Shown: positions 58,733-64,000 of the stretch, piece by piece | How positions within the stretch are numbered: position 1 is the first letter of the stretch | Layout: each line of letters starts with the position of its first letter | Assembly (NCBI RefSeq): GCF_947488185.1 | Contig: NZ_CANKYM010000002.1 | Location: 62,001 to 126,000 of the forward strand | Length of the DNA stretch: 64,000 nt | DNA from: an uncultured Roseobacter sp. | GTDB taxonomy: Bacteria > Pseudomonadota > Alphaproteobacteria > Rhodobacterales > Rhodobacteraceae | Direction of reading: 5' to 3' | Translations under genes and position numbers: made by a program | The notes under the pieces: generated by a model | Database searches by the model: none | Told to the model about the DNA's origin: nothing | The model's input: the letters and a program-made list of their open reading frames with translations, nothing else

Positions 58733-59686
58733 TCAAGACCCCTTTTTGCGCAGTGTCTGAAGCAAAAGCATCACAATGATAATCATGCCAAAAGTTATAT
58801 TGCGCCAGGCATCCGAGATTTGCATCACCGACAGGATCGACGTCAGCAAGGTAATGAACAAAACGCCGCCGATCGTACCCACAAGGCTGCCGCGCCCGCC
58901 CAGAATCGATGTGCCACCGATGACGACGGCTGCAATCGTTGGCAACAGGAACGGATCGCCCATCGACTGATAGGCCTGGTTTGCATAGCCCGCCAACAAG
59001 ACACCACCCAGCGCCGAGCATACCCCTGCAATCGCAAAAGCCGCAAAGATAACCGACGGCGTTGAAACGCCCGACAGGAATGTCGCCTTTTCATTGTAAC
59101 CAATAGCCGACAGGTAGCGACCAAAACCTGAGCGGGTGAGCACGAGAGCCATCATCCCAGCAACGAGCATCCAGACGAGAAAGGCCGCCGGTATCCCGGC
59201 CAACTGCCCTGTGGCAAGCCATATCATCGTGTCACTTGCTTCACCCTTGGGGTTGAACCCCCCGGTGTTCAGGACCGCGACGCCCAGCAACATCGAATTG
59301 ACCGCCAGCGTCCAGACCATTGACGGAATGCGCAGGATCGCGACCCCAACCCCGTTCACAATCCCGATCAGGCCCCCGAAGAGGAGCGCGGCCGGGATTG
59401 CCAGCGCGGTCAAAACCGCGTCGCCCGTTCCCGCAAGGGAGGTCGAGAGGATTGCAGCGCCGCCCAGGATCCAGGGAACGGACAAATCAATATGGCCCAA
59501 CAGGATGACAAGGGTTGCCCCCAGCGCAAGCAATCCAAGAAACGCCGAGATCTGTAGCTGCTGCGTGAGATACTCAAATCCGAGGATCTGAGGGTAAAAA
59601 ACGCTGCCCCCCAAGATGAGCAGAATGGTCCCGATATAGGGCACCAGGCTATCCATACTGGGCAGACGTTGCATCAAACCACTCAT
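58733..59686 (-). CDS. Ribose-type ABC permease 2 (RbsC-like)
   Basis: A 317-aa permease with about nine helices. LLALGATLVILLGHIDLSVP is the BPD_transp_2 signature (G-x-I-D-L-S-V) and GRGSLVGTIGGVLFITLLTS the C-terminal Gly-rich helix. ATG 59686 overlaps the stop of permease 1 (ATGA), which fixes the start; the long frame to 60127 lies in that gene in another frame. Partner of permease 1 as a heterodimer. Confidence 0.9.
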   Translation of the reverse strand: MSGLMQRLPSMDSLVPYIGTILLILGGSVFYPQILGFEYLTQQLQISAFLGLLALGATLVILLGHIDLSVPWILGGAAILSTSLAGTGDAVLTALAIPAALLFGGLIGIVNGVGVAILRIPSMVWTLAVNSMLLGVAVLNTGGFNPKGEASDTMIWLATGQLAGIPAAFLVWMLVAGMMALVLTRSGFGRYLSAIGYNEKATFLSGVSTPSVIFAAFAIAGVCSALGGVLLAGYANQAYQSMGDPFLLPTIAAVVIGGTSILGGRGSLVGTIGGVLFITLLTSILSVMQISDAWRNITFGMIIIVMLLLQTLRKKGS

Positions 59687-60648
59687 CTTCCGAACACCTC
59701 CAGCTTGTTCTTCACGCGCAGGACATCCGCCCCGCCGATCGCGATTGCCGCGGCCAGGATCAGACCTTCGACGAAGGGTTGTGCCAGTGGCGGAAGCCCT
59801 GAGAAAAACATCAGCGCTCCGATTGTCTTGAGGATGAACGCCCCGGCGATTGCCCCGGTCAACGTGCCGACACCGCCCCGCAGCGCCACCCCGCCCAAAA
59901 CAACGGCCGCGATTGAATTCAACGTGAAATTTGGCCCGATCCCGGCGTCGCCTGTCGTTGTGACCAGACTGAAATAAAGCCCGGCAAGCCCCGCAAAAAG
60001 ACCGCCCAAAGCAAAGGACGCCAGTCGAATTCTGGCAATCGGCATACCGGACTGAAAGGCCGCCTGTTCGGACGAGCCAACCGCGTATAGGCCCAATCCC
60101 AAGCCTGTCCGACGCAGGGGCACCCAAATCAACCCAATGACCGCCACCGTGACAATCAGCGCCGTTGGCACGCCAAGCACATCCAAGGTCAGCGCATCGG
60201 CAAGGTCATAGTCGATCTGCCCCCCGGGCGTGGGTCGCAACAGCAATGCAAGGCCAACAAATACGGAGGCCGTCGCGAGCGTTACGACGATGGGCTGGAT
60301 ACGGCCATAGACGACCAGCAGACCGTTCAACACCCCGCAACCGACCCCGGCGGCCAGAACGATGATGATGCCAAACGTCATTTCGGCACCGGTTCCTATG
60401 ACCAGATAGGAGGCGATACAGTTGGTCAGCGCCATGATCGCCCCAACCGACAAATCAATGCCACGCACGATGACTGCAAAGAACTGCGCAATAGCGGCCA
60501 ACGCGAGGATGAGACACTGGTTCGCCCAGATTGTCATGACATAGGTGGTCGGGCCTGCGGGGTGTGTTGCAAGGTAAGACACCAGCAACGCCACCAGAAC
60601 CGAAAAGGCGATTGTTTCGCGCTGGTTCGCGCGCAGAAGATCACGCAT
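59683..60648 (-). CDS. Ribose-type ABC permease 1 (RbsC-like)
   Basis: A 321-aa permease. AQFFAVIVRGIDLSVGAIMA is the family signature and ALRGGVGTLTGAIAGAFILK the C-terminal Gly-rich segment. ATG 60648 (MRDLLRANQRE) lies within the end of the ATPase gene; the frame back to 60681 is less likely. About nine transmembrane helices. Confidence 0.9.
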   Translation of the reverse strand: MRDLLRANQRETIAFSVLVALLVSYLATHPAGPTTYVMTIWANQCLILALAAIAQFFAVIVRGIDLSVGAIMALTNCIASYLVIGTGAEMTFGIIIVLAAGVGCGVLNGLLVVYGRIQPIVVTLATASVFVGLALLLRPTPGGQIDYDLADALTLDVLGVPTALIVTVAVIGLIWVPLRRTGLGLGLYAVGSSEQAAFQSGMPIARIRLASFALGGLFAGLAGLYFSLVTTTGDAGIGPNFTLNSIAAVVLGGVALRGGVGTLTGAIAGAFILKTIGALMFFSGLPPLAQPFVEGLILAAAIAIGGADVLRVKNKLEVFGR

Positions 60649-62179
60649 GAGCAGTCCCCTCGGCGGCGGCTGGCGTCTCATGCATGTTCAACGAAGCGGC
60701 GATGATGTTTTCTGCTGTGATATCGGCCCCGGAAAGCCTGCGCACAACGCGTCCGTTGTAGAAAATATGCGCGTCGTCGCACAGGTGGATCAGTTCTTCG
60801 TAGTCTGTGGACAGCAGCAGGATGGCGACGCCGCTGTCTGCCAACCGTCTGAGCAGGGCGTAGATTTGGGTTTTGGTTTTGACGTCAATTCCACGGGTCG
60901 GGTCGGCGAGCAACATGCATCGCGGACCCAAGGATAGCCACTTGGTGAGCGCCACCTTTTGCTGGTTTCCCCCTGAGAGTTCGGAGACCGTCTGATCCAG
61001 ACTGTCGCATTTGAGTTCCAGCGCGTCGAGGAAGGGTTGGTAGATCGCGGGGTCGCCCGCATCGATGCCCTCAACGCCCAAGGCGGCGAGTTCCATATTG
61101 TGCGCAATGCTTTGCTGCAGCACCAGACCTTCGGTTTTCCGGTCTTCCGGGACCAGAGCGATGCCAAGCTTCGGGGACTTGGCGGTTTTGGGATGGTTTA
61201 CCGTGATTTTCCGCCCGTCCATCACGCAATCCCCTCGGGTGCCCTTGAGCAGCCCGAACAGACCTTGCAAAACCGCGCCCTGGCCCTGCCCATCCAAGCC
61301 GCCAAGACCCGTGATGCAGCCCTTTCGCAAAACAATTGAAACGTCATCCAACGTGTCGCCCCAACCGAAACCATTTAGGCTGATAACCTCTTCAGCGTCC
61401 GCAACCGGGTCGGGCTTTGCCGGGAACAGGTCGTCAATGCGCTGGCCTACCATCTTGCTGATGATCGCGCCGTAATCATAGGCCCCGTTGTCAAAGGTCT
61501 CGACATGAGACCCGTTGCGGAAAATCGAGATGCGATCTGCAAGCGCTTCGATTTCGTGAAACCTGTGCGAAATAAACAAGACGCCGACGCCCGCGTCGCG
61601 TCTGGCCCGTATCAGCCGGAATACTTTTTCCACCACGGATGCGTTCAGGGCGGAGGTTGCTTCGTCCAGGATCAAAAGCCTTGGATTGCGCGAAAGCGCC
61701 TTTGCAATTTCGACCTGCTGACGCTCGGCCAATGTCAGATCAGCAACACGCGCCTTCATCCGGATGGCCTCGCCGTCAATTTGCGACAGGATGCTCTTTG
61801 CGCGCTCAACCACTGCGGTATCCAGCCGTCCCAAACCGCGTCCCGGCGCGCCCAGCATCAGATTTTCGCGAACCGTCAAATCCGGGACCAGTGAGAGTTC
61901 CTGAAACATGCAGATCAGGCCCCGCGCCATCGCATCAGCCGGTGAGGACAGATCGGTCCTGGCACCGTCCACATCGATATGTCCGGAGGTGGGTCGGATA
62001 ACCCCGGATACCAGTTTCATCAGTGTTGATTTGCCAGCGCCGTTTTCGCCCAGAATGGCGTGGATCTCGCCCGCGAAACAGGCAAAGTCTACGTCTGACA
62101 ACGCCCTGGTTGCGCCATAGATTTTGGAGACGCCAGACAGGTGCACAATAGCGGTCTCTGATCGCGGCATTTGAACCAT
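60641..62179 (-). CDS. Sugar-type ABC transporter ATPase, two domains (RbsA/MglA-like)
   Basis: A 512-aa tandem ATPase. Domain 1: Walker A GENGAGKST, LTLAERQQVEIAKAL as signature, LLILDEATSAL. Domain 2 has a degenerate P-loop (GLDGQGQGAVLQGL), signature LSGGNQQKVALTKWL and Walker B CMLLADPTRGIDV, as normal for RbsA-type proteins, where only one site is fully active. It overlaps the permease by 8 bases and follows the binding protein by 65. Confidence 0.92.
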   Translation of the reverse strand: MVQMPRSETAIVHLSGVSKIYGATRALSDVDFACFAGEIHAILGENGAGKSTLMKLVSGVIRPTSGHIDVDGARTDLSSPADAMARGLICMFQELSLVPDLTVRENLMLGAPGRGLGRLDTAVVERAKSILSQIDGEAIRMKARVADLTLAERQQVEIAKALSRNPRLLILDEATSALNASVVEKVFRLIRARRDAGVGVLFISHRFHEIEALADRISIFRNGSHVETFDNGAYDYGAIISKMVGQRIDDLFPAKPDPVADAEEVISLNGFGWGDTLDDVSIVLRKGCITGLGGLDGQGQGAVLQGLFGLLKGTRGDCVMDGRKITVNHPKTAKSPKLGIALVPEDRKTEGLVLQQSIAHNMELAALGVEGIDAGDPAIYQPFLDALELKCDSLDQTVSELSGGNQQKVALTKWLSLGPRCMLLADPTRGIDVKTKTQIYALLRRLADSGVAILLLSTDYEELIHLCDDAHIFYNGRVVRRLSGADITAENIIAASLNMHETPAAAEGTAHA

Positions 62180-62244
62180 CCGATTGTAAAACTGGATCGT
62201 GAACCCGGCGACATTGGATGCCGCCGGGACAAGGTGCCAGGCCC

Positions 62245-63324
62245 TTAGGTGTCGTCAGCGCTTTGACCGATCAGCTCTTCGGGGGTGAAGGGCGCAATGC
62301 AATCCGGAAAACCGGTGCCTGTGTTGAACGACTTGGGCAGATCGGGGAAGTAATTCACGCCAGCCTCCAGATCGCTTGCCAGAACCTGCGGGATCGGCAG
62401 GAACACGGTTTGCGGCAGTTGGTTCCCCTGCAACAGGGCGACGGCAGCTTCGAGCGCGATAGCGGACATGGCCGGGGCCTGTGACGCTGAGATGCCGGGG
62501 ATGTCCAGTTCATCCATCAGGATGCGTACACCGTTTTCCCCGTCAACGCCCATCGGGACAATCGGGTGCCCCGCCGCTTGCATCGCGTTGATTGTGCCAG
62601 CGGCCCCGTGCTGCGATACGACCGCATCAAATTCGCCGTGGGTGGCAAGGGCGTCGGCCACAACCTTTTGACTTGTGCCAGTGTCCCAGTTGCCGACCAC
62701 TTCGACAATCTCAAGACCCTCCACTTTTTCCAGAACGCTCATCATGCCCAGACGACGGTCACGATCGGTGGAATTGCCCGGCAAGCCGTTGACCATCAGA
62801 ATTTTGCTAGCGTTTCCCCCTAGCTCATCAATGACCGTTTGTGCCTTCAGGCGGCCAAGCTCCAGCTGGCTTTCGTTGATCTGGACCACCTTGTCAGTAT
62901 CCAGAACGTTGTCGAACGGTACCAGCACCGTGCCTGCACGATCTGCGCGGCGGATCACTGGTTCAAAGGCACTTGGGTTGACCGCAATAAAGGTAATGGC
63001 GTCATAACCCGCTGCAATAAAGTTATCGATTGCCGCGATTTGCGCAGCGCTATCGTTGCCGACGGAAACGACCGTAAACTCTTCGATATTTGCGGCATTT
63101 TCCGGCCGCGCGGCCCAGGCTTTTGACGCTTGAATGGCGGCGATGCGCCAGTCGTTACCGGCAAAACCGTTCACGAAAGCAATTTTGTAAGGTCCGTCCT
63201 TGGCCTCGCCCTGAATCGTGCTTGTCCCAGGTGCCGGGACAAAGCACTCTGGCCGGTAGGTGTCTGCAAAGCCTGAAGTCGCAGTGACCGCCGCCAACGC
63301 CGTACCCAAAAGAAATTTGTTCAT
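62245..63324 (-). CDS. Periplasmic sugar-binding protein (Peripla_BP_4)
   Basis: A 359-aa exported protein: signal peptide (MNKFLLGTALAAVTATSGFA), then YKIAFVNGFAGNDWRIAAIQ and VNPSAFEPVIRRADRAGTVL, typical of the ribose/rhamnose-type binding fold. First gene of the operon, 32 bases downstream of a LacI-type operator. ATG 63324 gives the signal peptide. Ligand predicted to be a sugar acid or lactone, from the downstream enzymes. Confidence 0.92.
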   Translation of the reverse strand: MNKFLLGTALAAVTATSGFADTYRPECFVPAPGTSTIQGEAKDGPYKIAFVNGFAGNDWRIAAIQASKAWAARPENAANIEEFTVVSVGNDSAAQIAAIDNFIAAGYDAITFIAVNPSAFEPVIRRADRAGTVLVPFDNVLDTDKVVQINESQLELGRLKAQTVIDELGGNASKILMVNGLPGNSTDRDRRLGMMSVLEKVEGLEIVEVVGNWDTGTSQKVVADALATHGEFDAVVSQHGAAGTINAMQAAGHPIVPMGVDGENGVRILMDELDIPGISASQAPAMSAIALEAAVALLQGNQLPQTVFLPIPQVLASDLEAGVNYFPDLPKSFNTGTGFPDCIAPFTPEELIGQSADDT

Positions 63325-63355
63325 TTGATATCCTCCCAATTCGTCGAAATACTTA

Positions 63356-63373
63356 TATGTTTACGTAAACATA
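63356..63373. promoter_or_regulatory. LacI-type operator 1
   Basis: TATGTTTACGTAAACATA, an 18-bp perfect palindrome with the central CG typical of LacI/GalR operators. 32 bases before the binding-protein start. Confidence 0.85.
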
Positions 63374-63388
63374 CTGGCTATCATTAAT

Positions 63389-63404
63389 ATGTTTACGTAA
63401 ACAT
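63389..63404. promoter_or_regulatory. LacI-type operator 2
   Basis: ATGTTTACGTAAACAT, identical to the core of operator 1, with centres 32 bp apart (about three helix turns). It lies on the side of the divergent LacI gene, 58 bases before its ATG. Confidence 0.85.
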
Positions 63405-63462
63405 GTGTCAAGCCTTTCTCTCATCCCGGTCAGACGCCGCCGCGCAATAGGCAGGAAACTGA

Positions 63463-64000
63463 ATGAAAACTAGGAATACTCGCCCAACCATGGATGACGT
63501 TGCCGAGAAGGCTGGCGTGAGTCAGATGACTGTGTCTCGGGTGATGAATGGCAAAGGCTACATCTCCGAAGAAGTCCGAAGCCGCGTCAGGTCGGCGGCG
63601 GCGGAAATTGGCTATGTGCAAAATCGTCTGGCACGCGGGCTCAGGTCCGAGAAAACGCCACTTGTTGCTGTTGTCCTGCCAACGCTTGGGAACTCTGTTT
63701 TCAACGATGTGCTTAGCGGTATTACGGATGCTCTGACACAGGCGGGGTACAGACCCGTCTTTGGCGTCACCGAGTATTCTGAAGCGAAGGAAGACGAACT
63801 CGTCCGTGACCTGTTGTCCTGGCGCCCCTCTGGGATCGTGCTGACCGGATTGGAGCATTCTGATGTCACGCGGGCTGCGATTGCAGCAGCAGGTGTCCGG
63901 GTCGCCGAGATCATGGATATCGATGGCACACCGATTTCACTGGCTTTCGGCATGTCTCAGATTGCTGCGGGTCATGCCACCGCAAAGCACATGTTGGCGC
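63463..64000 (+). CDS. LacI-family regulator, cut by window edge
   Basis: 179 codons seen, open to the window end. The N-terminal HTH is PTMDDVAEKAGVSQMTVSRV then MNGKGYISEEV, the LacI hinge is LARGLRSEKTPLVAVVLPTL, and the start of the periplasmic-binding-like domain follows (NSVFNDVLSGITDALTQAGY). AGGAA lies before ATG 63463. Divergent from the acid-sugar operon, with twin palindromes between; it very probably represses that operon and perhaps itself. Confidence 0.9.
   Translation, partial: MKTRNTRPTMDDVAEKAGVSQMTVSRVMNGKGYISEEVRSRVRSAAAEIGYVQNRLARGLRSEKTPLVAVVLPTLGNSVFNDVLSGITDALTQAGYRPVFGVTEYSEAKEDELVRDLLSWRPSGIVLTGLEHSDVTRAAIAAAGVRVAEIMDIDGTPISLAFGMSQIAAGHATAKHMLA

Noticed and set aside
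1..64000. CRISPR arrays, rRNA or complete tRNA genes
   Set aside because: No regularly spaced direct repeats, no rRNA-like conserved stretches and no cloverleaf other than the tRNA-Phe fragment were seen.

Overview
The window looks like chromosomal DNA of a marine alphaproteobacterium of the Rhodobacterales (Roseobacter-type). Pointers are a VPLPA-type C-terminal sorting signal, a hemolysin-type calcium-repeat secreted protein, a DUF1127 mini-protein, a block of small envelope-stress genes, and Liv-type and ribose-type ABC operons with short ATGA/GTGA gene overlaps. No rRNA, complete tRNA or CRISPR array was found.

Region by region. (1) 1-8837 is the right part of an integrative element. All genes are on the minus strand: RepA-like ATPase (cut by the window edge), AEP/RepB-type primase, a Cys-rich mini-protein, AlpA-type regulator, a hypothetical protein, P4/CP4-57-type tyrosine integrase, then a cargo pair made of a HEPN-domain protein and a UvrD-type helicase with an embedded PD-(D/E)XK-like nuclease and C-terminal zinc ribbons. 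It ends in a 45-nt 3' fragment of tRNA-Phe (att site), so the element extends beyond the left edge. (2) 9148-10975 is a tyrosine-recombinase pseudogene cut by an IS3-family (IS407-type) element with matching inverted repeats and a 4-bp target duplication. (3) 11401-14962 holds a MarR regulator with two palindromic operators, a VPLPA-sorted surface protein, a small secreted protein and an RTX-type protein. (4) 15147-24364 is a more A+T-rich stretch of orphan genes: DUF1992, two HEPN-like or DUF5677 proteins, a SEC-C/nuclease protein, a zinc-ribbon protein and an AAC(6')-like acetyltransferase. (5) 24748-36227 is an envelope and stress-protein block (DUF421, CsbD, PRC-barrel pair, GlsB/YeaQ, AI-2E permease, EEP phosphatase, YihY/BrkB, DUF3618, holin-like, a 22-aa hydrophobic peptide, DUF892, Crp/Fnr, YqaE/Pmp3, DUF4112), followed by a transglutaminase pseudogene carrying a micro-inversion. 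(6) 37503-41141 holds a membrane-anchored hypothetical, an ArsR-SRPBCC-dienelactone hydrolase operon, a 446-bp cassette bounded by 21-bp inverted repeats, and a membrane protein. (7) 41606-49368 is a divergent cluster: an aldo/keto reductase-RidA fusion one way; TIGR04076, a second aldo/keto reductase and a complete Liv-type ABC transporter the other way. (8) 49603-55212 holds a large membrane protein with split hydrolase motifs, a LysR-DUF1127 pair and an ABC-F ATPase. (9) 55623-64000 is a LacI-controlled operon for a four-carbon acid sugar (binding protein, ATPase, two permeases, SMP-30 lactonase, threonate-type dehydrogenase, OtnK-type kinase).

How they fit together: regions 7 and 9 each pair a full ABC importer with oxidoreductases and are probably substrate-specific catabolic units. 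Region 5 is a likely co-regulated envelope-stress set. Region 1 is mobile, and its HEPN-helicase/nuclease cargo is the best candidate for an uncharacterised defence system. Function calls rest on motif recognition by eye; no database search was run.
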